From: an uncultured Bacteroidales bacterium
GTDB taxonomy: Bacteria; Bacteroidota; Bacteroidia; Bacteroidales; Muribaculaceae
DNA length: 33,708 nt
NCBI GenBank assembly: GCA_900554715.1
Contig: USIN01000001.1
Span: 1 to 33,708, forward strand
Direction: 5' to 3'
This document shows, piece by piece, positions 1 to 7,406 of this stretch (positions are counted from its first letter, which is position 1; every line of letters starts with the position of its first letter). Position numbers and translations under genes: made by a program. The notes below the pieces were generated by a model. It made no database searches, was not told the origin of the DNA, and saw only the letters and a list, made by a program, of their open reading frames with translations.

Positions 1-1
1 C

Positions 2-193
2 CACACTTCGCTCGCCATAGCCGACGCCATCGCCGCCATAGGGACGCCCGTGGTCGAGATACATCTCTCCAACATCGCGGCCCGCGAGGAAATAAGACAC
101 CGCTCGCTCATAGCCCCCGTATGCCGCGGCACAATCGCCGGTTTCGGCGAACTCTCATACCGCCTTGCCGTCGAGGCCATAAAGAAATTTTAA
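2..193 (+). CDS. aroQ: Type II 3-dehydroquinate dehydratase, 3' end only
   Basis: Partial gene cut by the left edge of the window; 63 C-terminal residues are visible. Type II dehydroquinases convert 3-dehydroquinate to 3-dehydroshikimate in the cytoplasmic shikimate pathway. The fragment begins HTSLAIADAI and continues with VVEIHLSNIAAREEIRHRS, the conserved family segment in which EIHLSN lines the active site and the RxxxRxxS stretch follows. It ends with GFGELSYRLAVEA, which matches the last helix of the family. The next gene starts 24 bp downstream on the same strand, so read-through into the esterase trio is possible. Sequence and length fit a normal C-terminus, and I see no sign of decay. 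The upstream part, including the catalytic Tyr and lid loop, lies outside the window. Confidence 0.88.
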   Translation, partial: HTSLAIADAIAAIGTPVVEIHLSNIAAREEIRHRSLIAPVCRGTIAGFGELSYRLAVEAIKKF

Positions 194-217
194 AGGCCAC
201 CTTATAATCCTCTTGCC

Positions 218-1534
218 ATGAAAAAACTGCTGCTCACGCTCGTTGCGGCCTCATCGGCCATCATCGCCGACGCCGCCTACGACAAGACCGAGGCGTCGCT
301 CGACAATTCGGCTATTTATCCCGGGACGACCCACAGCTATGTCGTCGCCGTTCCCGCAGACATTGCCGCAGGCGACACCTGCGCCCTGTATATCGGACTC
401 GACGGCGAGCTGTGCAACGCCTCGGCCCATATCGACAGCCTGACCCGGAGCGGCGTGATGCCCCCGACCGTCTGCGTCTTCCTCCAGCCCGGCGTCGTGC
501 GTGACGCCGACGGAGAAGTCGTCAGATATAACCGCAGCAACGAGTTCGACGCCATCGACGGCCGCTTCGCCTCATTTCTCGAGACGGAGCTGCTGCCTGC
601 CGTCAGGACAATCGTCGGCAAACGCGCCACAATCACCGACGACCCGCAGCAGCGTATGATAATGGGTCTCAGCAGCAGCGGCATCGCCGCCTTCGTGGCC
701 GCATGGAACCGTCCCGATCTCTTCGGCAAGGTCTACAGCGGCTGCGGCACATTCGTGCCTATGCGCGGCGGCAACGAGCTTCAGGCGCTCGTGCGCAAAT
801 CAGAGCCGCGCGACATCAGACTCTTCATCCAGGACGGATATGACGACTGCTGGAACCCGATTTTCGGTTCATGGTACGAAGCCAACGCCATGCTGGGCAC
901 GGCACTCGATTTCGCCGGCTACGACTGCGCGTTCGACTGGGGCGAGGGCGTCCATAGCGTCAGACGCAGCAACGAGATATTCGCCGACATGATGACGACT
1001 CTCTGGAGCCGGCCGCTGGCGGCAAAACCGAGCGGCAATGGCCTGCTCAAAGAGATACTCTCCGACGACCGGGTCTGGAAAACAGAGCAGTCGGCACCTC
1101 TCGCGGTGACTGACGCCGTCGTCGAGGCCGTCTATCCCGACGGCAGCCTCGTCGCCGTGGCCGATGCCGGCGGCAACTGGCTCAATCAGTATATAATCGA
1201 CAGAACAACGGGCGAACGCCGCTATGGCCAGCGCTTCTACTATCTCCACAGCTACACTCCGACACAGCTGACCGTCTCGGGCATGGCCTTCGACTCGAAG
1301 GGCAACCTGTGGACCGTGACAGACGCCGGACTTCAGATCTGCGACCAGAACGGCCGCGTGCGCGCCATTCTGATGCTGCCGCCCGAAGTCACCTCTCTGC
1401 AGCGCTCGGTGATTGAAATCGGCGACGGCGTCGTCAGCATTACCGACCCGGCGACGGGCCGACGGTTTACACGCCGGTTCAACGTCTCGGCTCCCCAGGC
1501 CGGCGTGCGTCCGCCATCACAGGGAGCGGCATGA
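218..1534 (+). CDS. Exported enterochelin-esterase-like hydrolase with C-terminal SMP-30-like segment
   Basis: A 438-aa protein with a signal peptide (residues 1-20, MKKLLLTLVAASSA..ADAA). Residues 30-265 look like the alpha/beta-hydrolase esterase D/Fes family: the nucleophile elbow GLSSSG at 150-155 (likely Ser152), an acidic stretch DGYDD at 206-210, and His246 in EGVHS could form the triad. Related family members hydrolyse siderophore or sugar esters in the periplasm; the substrate here is unknown. Residues 300-420 (YPDGSLVAVADAGGNWL, GMAFDSKGNLWTVTDAGLQI) resemble blades of an SMP-30/gluconolactonase propeller, too short for a complete one, so this is an esterase-plus-propeller arrangement. 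ATGA overlap with the next gene indicates translational coupling. The start is supported by the signal peptide and by spacing from aroQ. The fold is fairly sure; the substrate is not. Confidence 0.72.
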   Translation: MKKLLLTLVAASSAIIADAAYDKTEASLDNSAIYPGTTHSYVVAVPADIAAGDTCALYIGLDGELCNASAHIDSLTRSGVMPPTVCVFLQPGVVRDADGEVVRYNRSNEFDAIDGRFASFLETELLPAVRTIVGKRATITDDPQQRMIMGLSSSGIAAFVAAWNRPDLFGKVYSGCGTFVPMRGGNELQALVRKSEPRDIRLFIQDGYDDCWNPIFGSWYEANAMLGTALDFAGYDCAFDWGEGVHSVRRSNEIFADMMTTLWSRPLAAKPSGNGLLKEILSDDRVWKTEQSAPLAVTDAVVEAVYPDGSLVAVADAGGNWLNQYIIDRTTGERRYGQRFYYLHSYTPTQLTVSGMAFDSKGNLWTVTDAGLQICDQNGRVRAILMLPPEVTSLQRSVIEIGDGVVSITDPATGRRFTRRFNVSAPQAGVRPPSQGAA

Positions 1535-2559
1535 TAAATCAGGCGACATCGATTCTGCTTATAAGCCTGGCAGCCTTGTCGTCAGCAGCCGCCCTGCCTG
1601 ACGATTTCCGCGGACTGACAGGCCGTGAGATCACAGCTAAAATCAGACTGACACGCCCCACGGCGCTCGTCACCTCAACTCTCGGGGCCTCGGGCGCATG
1701 GGCCGTAACCGGCCGCTATGCCGTCAGAGACGACGGGTCGCTGACCGACTTCTACTCAGACAGCCGCGACTATCGGCTCGGCAACATCGCCGTCGAACCG
1801 CCGCAGGGCATCGAACTGCTGCCGGTAGCGCCGGCGGCATGGTGGGGCGGTGTCTACGGCGACAGCATCGTCAGAGATCTCGTCAACCTCGTGCCGGCCA
1901 ACTTCGATGTCATAGCCTACAAACGCGACTATCCGCCCGGCAAGGTCGAAGAAGCCCTCTGCGACAACGGATTCTGGCGCAGCGGCATCGCCACGATAGC
2001 CTCGACCGAGACCAATGTCTTCGAGCCGGCCGACTGCTACAAGGGTGACTTCGCCCGCATTTTCATGTATATGGCCGCCGTCTGGCCGATGTCGTTCTGG
2101 CAAAGCTACGGGCCGATGATATACCTCGACGGAGACTGGCCGCTGCTCAACCTCTACAGCCGGCGTCTGCTGCTCGCGTGGCACCGCGACGACCCGGTCG
2201 ACGACTTCGAGCGTCAGCGCGACAGGGTGATAAGCGAGGCACAGGGCTGCGGCAACCCATTTGTCACGATGCCCGAACTTGTCGAATATGTCTGGGGAGA
2301 CAGTGTCGGACAGCCCTACACACCGCCGTCAGAAAGCGGAGAACCGCGCCGGCCGCTCAAAGCTGTATATTCCATCGCCGCCGACCGCATTCTGACTCTC
2401 TACAGCCCTTATATAGCCTCAGACGTGACGTGGACCGTCGACGGCAAAACTGTCGGGGAGGAGAGCATAAGTTTGAGCGACCTGGGCACAGGCCGACATG
2501 TCATAGCCTATAACAACCGACGACTCCGCGGCACTCTCATAATCCATGTCAGGCCATGA
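1531..2559 (+). CDS. Exported endonuclease-I-fold protein lacking catalytic residues
   Basis: A 342-aa protein with an N-terminal signal peptide (about residues 1-21). Residues 60-260 follow the Bacteroidetes exported endonuclease I (EndA/Vvn, His-Me finger) pattern: AWWGG at 103-107, DLVNLVP at 116-122, YPPGKV at 134-139, FEPADCYKGDFARIFMYMA at 164-182, LLLAWHRDDPV at 213-223 and GNPFVTMPELVEYVWG at 241-256. In active relatives the first block reads EHxVPKSWWGG and the second DLxHLVP followed by VNxxRS. Here the general-base His is Pro98, the second His is Asn119, and the metal-binding Asn is gone (DVIAYKRD). Nuclease activity is therefore unlikely. About 85 C-terminal residues look Ig-like. 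ATGA overlaps on both sides couple it to the esterase and the lipoprotein. The fold call is firm; loss of function is inferred from the missing residues. Confidence 0.78.
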   Translation: MINQATSILLISLAALSSAAALPDDFRGLTGREITAKIRLTRPTALVTSTLGASGAWAVTGRYAVRDDGSLTDFYSDSRDYRLGNIAVEPPQGIELLPVAPAAWWGGVYGDSIVRDLVNLVPANFDVIAYKRDYPPGKVEEALCDNGFWRSGIATIASTETNVFEPADCYKGDFARIFMYMAAVWPMSFWQSYGPMIYLDGDWPLLNLYSRRLLLAWHRDDPVDDFERQRDRVISEAQGCGNPFVTMPELVEYVWGDSVGQPYTPPSESGEPRRPLKAVYSIAADRILTLYSPYIASDVTWTVDGKTVGEESISLSDLGTGRHVIAYNNRRLRGTLIIHVRP

Positions 2560-3218
2560 AACAGCTTATCACCGCCATATTTCTCACCCTCCTCCTCGCC
2601 GGCTGCGGCAAAGACCGCAAAGAGATTGTCGTCAATCCCTCGCTGAGCGCCGCCGAAATCACCCTCGAAACCGGCGAACGCGCCGAAATCACCGTCAGCG
2701 ACGCCGACGCCTTCACTGTCAGCTCGTCTGACGAAAGCGTCGTCACCGCCGAGGCCGACGTCAGCCGTCGCAAGGTCATCGTCGAAGCCAAAGGCGCAGG
2801 CAGCGCCATCGTCAGCGCCTATGTCGGGCGCCCGGCACCGCTCACCGTCAAAGTCACCGTCACACAGACCGACCGCGCTCCCGATATCAGCGACCAGCTC
2901 GGCGACAGGTCGATGAGATATGTCTCTGACGGCCTGACACTGCGCTATGACGAGGGCGGCATCATCTTCGAGACAGACGGGCGCGGACGATATACCATCG
3001 TCGACATCACGGCCGGACGCCGCATCGTCTTCGACGCGGGAGAACAGGCCGCCTCTATCCCCTTAAGACTCGAAAAAGCCTCACTGACAGTCGACGGCGA
3101 GCCGCTGGCGCTGCGCTATGCCGCCGCAGAGGCGCGCAGCAGCGACAACGCGACCGTCTGGTACTGTCTCGTCACGACAGATAACCGTCGCATCGTAATC
3201 GTCATGAATGAATTCTAA
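2556..3218 (+). CDS. Lipoprotein with BIG2-like Ig domain
   Basis: A 220-aa protein with a lipoprotein signal; the lipobox LLAGC places the lipidated Cys at residue 17. Residues 25-103 form one bacterial Ig-like (BIG2) domain: LSAAEITLETGERAEITVSD, then FTVSSSDESVVTAE and VIVEAKGAGSAIVSAYVG. Residues 110-220 are beta-rich and I do not recognise them. It is the last gene of the coupled trio (ATGA overlap with the nuclease-like gene) and is probably anchored in the outer or inner membrane, where it could display or hold the two exported partners; that role is a guess. Its TAA stop overlaps the TAG stop of the convergent tatD gene, so there is no intergenic terminator between the two operons. 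Confidence 0.72.
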   Translation: MKQLITAIFLTLLLAGCGKDRKEIVVNPSLSAAEITLETGERAEITVSDADAFTVSSSDESVVTAEADVSRRKVIVEAKGAGSAIVSAYVGRPAPLTVKVTVTQTDRAPDISDQLGDRSMRYVSDGLTLRYDEGGIIFETDGRGRYTIVDITAGRRIVFDAGEQAASIPLRLEKASLTVDGEPLALRYAAAEARSSDNATVWYCLVTTDNRRIVIVMNEF

Positions 3219-3769
3219 AAATCCTCGTCGGTCTCGGCGAAGCGCCGCGACGCGGGGATTGCTATCAGAGTGGCGGGATTGTAAAGACGCCCCAGCGACA
3301 GGTCGAAACCGGCGTCGAGCAACATTCTCGCCAGTTCGGGCTTGCCTCGGAAACCGTGGATAATCCAGCGTTGCGACGGACGCAGACGGCGCCGCAGGGC
3401 GATGAGTCTGTCATAAGATTTGACGGCGTGGATGATGAGCGGCAGGTCGTATTCGCGGCTCAGACCTATCTGGCGCAAGAATATTTCCTCCTGGCGCTCA
3501 GGATCGGCTCCCCGCAGGCGGTCGATGCCGGCTTCGCCGACAGCCACGACGTTGGGGTGTGTTTCTATGGCGAGGCGCATCGACGCCATCAGCTCATCGA
3601 GCCGCGCGTCGCTCATGCCGGCCGTATGCCAGGGATGTATACCTATGCTGTAGAATCGGCCCGCGTCATCGGGCTGCTCGCCGGCATAAAGGTTTATGAC
3701 GGCATTGGCGCCGGCCTGACGGTTGTGGGTGTGGACGTCATCGAAGTCAGTGATGTCGCGTCGTTTCAT
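3215..3769 (-). CDS. TatD-family metal-dependent hydrolase, short form
   Basis: A 184-aa amidohydrolase-fold protein of the TatD family (cytoplasmic metal-dependent DNases/hydrolases). Visible family motifs: DVHTHNR near the N-terminus (HxH metal ligands), YSIGIHPWH, AVGEAGIDRL (Glu ligand), PLIIHAVKSYD, WIIHGFRGKP (His ligand), and ETD just before the stop (Asp ligand). All metal ligands are therefore present, but the protein stops three residues after ETD, whereas typical family members have further residues and reach about 210-260 aa. The start is taken at ATG 3769 because its ATGA overlaps the yidD stop and because the upstream in-frame extension is yidD read in another frame. The C-terminal shortness coincides with the overlap with the convergent lipoprotein gene. 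Confidence 0.8.
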   Translation of the reverse strand: MKRRDITDFDDVHTHNRQAGANAVINLYAGEQPDDAGRFYSIGIHPWHTAGMSDARLDELMASMRLAIETHPNVVAVGEAGIDRLRGADPERQEEIFLRQIGLSREYDLPLIIHAVKSYDRLIALRRRLRPSQRWIIHGFRGKPELARMLLDAGFDLSLGRLYNPATLIAIPASRRFAETDEDF

Positions 3770-4023
3770 GGCACAGGGTCGTAACCGCTGCCGCCCCATG
3801 GATGGCAGCGCAGGATGCGTCTGATGGCGAGCCACGAGCCTTTGATTGCGCCGTGGCGGCGCAGGGCCTCGAGAGCATATCGGCTGCATGTCGGTGTATA
3901 GCGGCAGCTCGGCGGCAGCATCGGCGAGATGGCTCCGCGGTAAAAAAGTATAGGCAGACTGAGTATGGCGACAACGATTCTGTCGGCCGACTTGCAGATT
4001 CTTTTAACCGGGCCTGTTTTCAT
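3766..4023 (-). CDS. yidD: Membrane protein insertion efficiency factor YidD
   Basis: An 85-aa protein matching the YidD family, which associates with the inner membrane and aids YidC-dependent insertion. The N-terminal amphipathic/hydrophobic stretch IVVAILSLPILFYRGAIS is followed by the signature PPSCRYTPTCSRYALEAL (Cys40, Cys46), and the C-terminus is RCHPWGGSGYDPVP, the near-universal family ending. It overlaps rnpA by 20 bp upstream and tatD by ATGA downstream. The rnpA-yidD pair is conserved across bacteria. Length is normal. Confidence 0.95.
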   Translation of the reverse strand: MKTGPVKRICKSADRIVVAILSLPILFYRGAISPMLPPSCRYTPTCSRYALEALRRHGAIKGSWLAIRRILRCHPWGGSGYDPVP

Positions 4024-4453
4024 CTTGCGAGGAGGAAGAGGGGAGAGATTCAGATATCTTTGCCGGAGTGTTCACAGAAGCGGCGACCGCTTCAAGCAGA
4101 CGGCGGACAGCGCTCTCGACACTCTGATAAGGTTTCAGCCCCGAAGCGACATAGATGAAGGCGATGTCGATTCTGACACCGTCGGGCAGCGCGACATCAT
4201 GACGGTTGAGCCTGTAGGCCTCGCGGACACGGCGGCGCATGGCGACACGGTCGACGGCATGGCGCAGGCGCTTTTTGGGAACAGAAACGAGAAAACACAG
4301 AGGCGCGTCACTGCTGCGGCGGGGATTAAGACGCCAAACGGCGCGCAGCGGATAGGCAAGCGCACCGTCAGTGTGGCTGTCGCGGCTAAAGAGTTGCTCG
4401 ATTGCGACAGCGGAACAAAGTTTTTCTTTCTTATATAGCCTGGTTTTTATCAC
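4004..4453 (-). CDS. rnpA: Ribonuclease P protein component
   Basis: A 149-aa basic protein, the protein subunit that assists the RNase P RNA in tRNA 5' maturation. The diagnostic RNR region is VDRVAMRRRVREAYRLNRHD at about 67-86, preceded by the beta-strand CFLVSVPKKRLRHAVDR. The start is GTG at 4453, giving a GTGA overlap with the hemD stop. The protein is longer than a typical 110-130-aa RnpA because of a Ser-rich tail (about residues 120-149, including ESLPSSSSQDENRPG) that overlaps the start of yidD by 20 bp. The tail is probably dispensable and is a product of the overlap. Cotranscribed with hemD, yidD and tatD. Confidence 0.93.
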   Translation of the reverse strand: MIKTRLYKKEKLCSAVAIEQLFSRDSHTDGALAYPLRAVWRLNPRRSSDAPLCFLVSVPKKRLRHAVDRVAMRRRVREAYRLNRHDVALPDGVRIDIAFIYVASGLKPYQSVESAVRRLLEAVAASVNTPAKISESLPSSSSQDENRPG

Positions 4454-5199
4454 TTGCCGGCCGTTTTCGACAGATATAAATCGAGGGCGGCTGTCATCGA
4501 CGGAGCCTCGACCGACGGAGCCTCGATGTCAAGGCGCAGCCCGGCGTCTTTGACAGCTTTGGCGGTAGTGGCGCCGAAAGTGGCGATTTTGATATCGCCC
4601 TGATTGAAATCAGGGAAGTTCTTCGACAGAGACTCGATGCCCTGGGGACTGAAGAAGACAAGCATGTCGTAATCAAACGGCTCGTCGGCGGCAAAGTCAT
4701 TGCTGACAGTGCGGTACATAACGGCACGTGTGTAGGTGAGATTGTTGTCGGCGAGAAGCTGCGAGTCTGAGCCGTTGTTGACATCAGAGACGGCAAAGAG
4801 GAATTTCTCGTTCTTGTGTTTGAGCATCGAGGGCAGAAGGTCGGCGAGATGGCCGGTCTTCGACGAGAAAATCTTGCGTTTGCGATAGACGATATATTTC
4901 TGGAGATAGTTGGCGATGGTATCGCTGGTGCAGAAATATTTCATCGTGTCGGGGATATTCACTCTCATTTCCTCGCAAAGTCTGAAAAAATGGTCGATGG
5001 CGGTCTTGGCGGTGAAAATCACTGCCGAATGGTCGAGAATCGACACTTTCTGCTGACGGAATTCCTTGGCGCTCAAACCTTCGACTTTTATAAAAGGGCG
5101 GAAAACAATTTCTACTCCGTATTTGTCTGCAATTTCAAAATACGGTGATTTTTCAGATGCGGGTCTGGGCTGAGAAACGAGTATCTTGTTTATTTTCAC
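4450..5199 (-). CDS. hemD: Uroporphyrinogen-III synthase family protein
   Basis: A 249-aa two-lobed HemD-type protein. Uroporphyrinogen-III synthases cyclise hydroxymethylbilane in tetrapyrrole synthesis. Recognisable elements are the N-terminal ILVSQPRP, the lobe switch around SAVIFTAKTAIDHFF, and the C-terminal lobe with LVFFSPQGIESL (Ser-Pro-x-Gly) and IATFGATTAKAVKDAG (family pattern IGxTTAxA). Bacteroidetes carry this form next to DUF4271 and rnpA, as here. Many such genomes lack a full haem pathway, so its enzymatic role in this organism cannot be told from this window. The start is ATG 5199, 31 bp after the DUF4271 stop, and the stop overlaps the rnpA GTG. Confidence 0.82.
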   Translation of the reverse strand: MKINKILVSQPRPASEKSPYFEIADKYGVEIVFRPFIKVEGLSAKEFRQQKVSILDHSAVIFTAKTAIDHFFRLCEEMRVNIPDTMKYFCTSDTIANYLQKYIVYRKRKIFSSKTGHLADLLPSMLKHKNEKFLFAVSDVNNGSDSQLLADNNLTYTRAVMYRTVSNDFAADEPFDYDMLVFFSPQGIESLSKNFPDFNQGDIKIATFGATTAKAVKDAGLRLDIEAPSVEAPSMTAALDLYLSKTAGK

Positions 5200-5230
5200 T
5201 ATTGTGTGCGTTACAGAATTTAACGAGGCC

Positions 5231-6088
5231 TTAGACTATCATCAAGGCCATCTTATATACAAATAATACAGGTATTATTTCTAAGGCGCAAAGGTACAAA
5301 ATAAAATAGAGCAGAGATGAAAAATTTATGAAAAAAATTCTAAAACCTTTGACAATAAACAGTAGTCGCGCTATAAAATAGAGGCTTGCAGCTATCACAA
5401 TGACAGCCTTATCGGCCGCAGGATAAAAAACTGCCAGCAGAACCGGGATGATAAGCGCTATGCCGAGCATCGACTGCGAGGCATTGAAACCGGCTATCCA
5501 GGCAGACCGCCGTTCGGTCGAGGTGAAGATATAACCAACTGTATTGTAGGCTGCGAGCTGAAATATATAGTATGCGGCCATAAGCCCTGACGTACGTGCC
5601 ACGCCGGTGAATATACCGATGTCGTCGGGACGGCTCTCTACTGTCACCGTGACATAGAGGAGAATGCCGGCGCAGACTATGAACTGCCCGATAAGCAGCA
5701 GCGTCAGACGGGTTTCGTTCGACGTATGCTCGTCGAAGGCGTTGTTTCGGTCTTTGAACGAACCGAGCTCATCGAAAAAGTGCGAGAACATATGGCGGCT
5801 GTTCCTGACGTTGAGGGCGAGAAAGACAAAGAGCAGCACAAGTATCGTCAGAATTCCCGAATCACGGCCTATGCCTGTCTGGCGCGACGCCCCCTCGATG
5901 CCGTCGAGCCAGGCGTCAGGGTCGCGCTCCGTGACTGCAGCGACCGCGGCGACGCTGTCGGCGGCGGCACATGTGACCGTGTCGGCCACGGGCAGATGCG
6001 ACGCTATCGAATCGATGTCGAAGAGCAGTGTGCCGGCGCTGTCGGCCACAGGTGAAAGCATCACCGGAGTGATTATGGAATCTGTCAT
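5231..6088 (-). CDS. DUF4271 integral membrane protein
   Basis: A 285-aa inner-membrane protein of a Bacteroidetes-only family with no known function. Residues 1-75 are soluble and rich in Ala/Val/Asp. Hydrophobic segments follow: ILTILVLLFVFLAL, LTLLLIGQFIVCAGILLYV, GLMAAYYIFQLAAY, MLGIALIIPVLLAVFY, AVIVIAASLYFIARLLFIV, and a last one near the C-terminus (LLYFILYLCALEIIPVLFVY). The position directly upstream of hemD is typical for the family. I chose ATG 6088 over the GTG three codons upstream; it lies 14 bp after the LOG stop, consistent with cotranscription. Confidence 0.8.
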   Translation of the reverse strand: MTDSIITPVMLSPVADSAGTLLFDIDSIASHLPVADTVTCAAADSVAAVAAVTERDPDAWLDGIEGASRQTGIGRDSGILTILVLLFVFLALNVRNSRHMFSHFFDELGSFKDRNNAFDEHTSNETRLTLLLIGQFIVCAGILLYVTVTVESRPDDIGIFTGVARTSGLMAAYYIFQLAAYNTVGYIFTSTERRSAWIAGFNASQSMLGIALIIPVLLAVFYPAADKAVIVIAASLYFIARLLFIVKGFRIFFINFSSLLYFILYLCALEIIPVLFVYKMALMIV

Positions 6089-6102
6089 TTGCGGCACTGC
6101 GG

Positions 6103-6678
6103 TCAGAATTTAGGGGTGAGTGTGAGGGGCGACGGTTCGGCTGTCGCCATTGCGACGGCTTCGGCGGCATCTGCGGCGACAGACCATAGCCGCCTGTGGT
6201 CGGCTTTCATGAAACCGCGCTCCACGGCGGTGCCGAGCATGGCCAGGAGATTGTCATAATAGCCGTCGACATTATAAATGACGATATTGCCGTCATAGAG
6301 ACCCAGCTGACGCCAGGTGATAATCTCCATCAGCTCCTCGAATGTGCCTATGCCGCCGGGCAGGGCGATGACGCCGCGCGCCAGCGAGGCCATCGTCTCT
6401 TTTCGTGAGTGCATGCCGTCGGTGACAATCAGCCTCGACAGTCCGGTGTGATGCCAGCCGCGTTCGACCATAAATTGCGGTATCACACCGACAGTGACAC
6501 CTCCGGCAGCCAGAGCGGCGTCGTTGACAGCGCCCATGAGACCCATGTTGCCGGCGCCCGTTATAAGAGGGAGGCCGCTCCGGGCTATGAGGGTACCAAG
6601 CTCCCGGGCAGCCTCGAAATAGCTGTCGGCGACTGCCGTGCTCGACGCACAATAGACGGTTATTCCTTTAGTTTCCAT
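6103..6678 (-). CDS. LOG-family nucleotide phosphoribohydrolase
   Basis: A 191-aa Rossmann-like protein of the LOG (lysine decarboxylase-like, TIGR00730) family. Members hydrolyse the N-glycosidic bond of nucleoside monophosphates such as AMP or cytokinin ribotides in the cytoplasm. The substrate-binding and catalytic signatures are present: GAGNMGLMGA at 41-50, SRKETM at 91-96 and PGGIGTFEEL at 107-116. ATG 6678 is preferred to the TTG four codons upstream because it begins the family's usual first strand (ITVYCASS). First gene of the minus-strand cluster; a TAATTTTG -7 box lies 9 nt upstream of the ATG. Older labels calling this family lysine decarboxylase are wrong. Confidence 0.9.
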   Translation of the reverse strand: METKGITVYCASSTAVADSYFEAARELGTLIARSGLPLITGAGNMGLMGAVNDAALAAGGVTVGVIPQFMVERGWHHTGLSRLIVTDGMHSRKETMASLARGVIALPGGIGTFEELMEIITWRQLGLYDGNIVIYNVDGYYDNLLAMLGTAVERGFMKADHRRLWSVAADAAEAVAMATAEPSPLTLTPKF

Positions 6679-6687
6679 TTGTAACTG

Positions 6688-6695
6688 CAAAATTA
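6688..6695 (-). promoter_or_regulatory. Bacteroidetes -7 box for the LOG-DUF4271-hemD-rnpA cluster
   Basis: The minus strand reads TAATTTTG, an exact TAnnTTTG match, 9 nt from the LOG ATG. No good TTTG -33 element is seen at the expected distance. With a start site 4-7 nt past the box, the mRNA would have almost no 5' leader. Confidence 0.5.
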
Positions 6696-6739
6696 GTGAG
6701 TTTTTTCACCATTGAGACATCCTTTTCAGAAAAATAGTT

Positions 6740-6747
6740 TAATTTTG
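6740..6747 (+). promoter_or_regulatory. Bacteroidetes -7 box for the DUF4254-GT9-ruvB operon
   Basis: The plus strand reads TAATTTTG, 44 nt before the DUF4254 ATG, in the 113-bp AT-rich divergent spacer. The -33 element is weak. It drives the opposite direction from the LOG promoter. Confidence 0.5.
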
Positions 6748-6791
6748 TGTCTAATCTATTTTTTTCAAACTAACGACAACATTATCCCAAG

Positions 6792-7406
6792 ATGACTTTT
6801 GCCGAAAAATGTTATGAAATTTTCGAGCGTTCGACCGCCGATTATCATAAATACGACGACGTCGACGCCGTGATTGCCAATCCCTATGCCGATGGCACCA
6901 TCGACCACACTCTTTACGCCAAAAACATGATCGATGCCGTGCAGTGGCACCTCGAAGACATAATCCGCGACCCCGAAATCGATCCCGTGGCCGCTCTCGC
7001 CCTGAAAAGACGCATCGACAGGTCAAATCAGGACCGCACCGACATGGTCGAGGAGTTCGACACATATTTCCGTCACAAATATAAAGACGTCGAGGTCGCA
7101 GCCGACGCCACAATCAACACCGAGAGCCCGGCCTGGGCGCTCGACCGCCTGTCGATACTGGCGCTGAAGATCTACCACATGAAGGCCGAGACCGAGCGTC
7201 CCGACGCCGACGCGGCCCACAAGGCTCGCTGTCAGGCCAAACTCGACGTGCTCCTCGAACAGCGCACCGACCTCACATCGGCCATCGACACCCTCCTCGA
7301 CGACATCGCCGCGGGCCGCAAATACATGAAAGTCTACCGTCAGATGAAGATGTATAACGACGAGGACACCAACCCCGTGCTCTATGGCTCGAAACAGCCA
7401 AAGTAG
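6792..7406 (+). CDS. DUF4254 protein
   Basis: A 204-aa soluble, mostly helical protein matching the DUF4254 family common in Bacteroidetes. Function unknown. Features include an N-terminal FAEKCYEIFERSTADYH, the Asp/Glu-rich HLEDIIRDPEIDPVAALALKRRIDRSNQDRTDMVEEFD, and a central LSILALKIYHMKAE. No signal peptide or membrane segment. Its 3' end overlaps the GT9 start by 23 bp, and this pair is a recurrent arrangement, so a role linked to LPS-type glycan assembly is plausible but unproven. Confidence 0.78.
   Translation: MTFAEKCYEIFERSTADYHKYDDVDAVIANPYADGTIDHTLYAKNMIDAVQWHLEDIIRDPEIDPVAALALKRRIDRSNQDRTDMVEEFDTYFRHKYKDVEVAADATINTESPAWALDRLSILALKIYHMKAETERPDADAAHKARCQAKLDVLLEQRTDLTSAIDTLLDDIAAGRKYMKVYRQMKMYNDEDTNPVLYGSKQPK

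Noticed and set aside
3770..3889. Longer tatD start at 3889
   Set aside because: The extra 40 residues are the yidD sequence read in another frame. ATG 3769 gives the ATGA overlap and the family's N-terminus.
5284..5293. TACCTTTG promoter box for hemD on the minus strand
   Set aside because: It lies inside the DUF4271 coding region, has no TTTG at the right distance, and hemD is probably cotranscribed.
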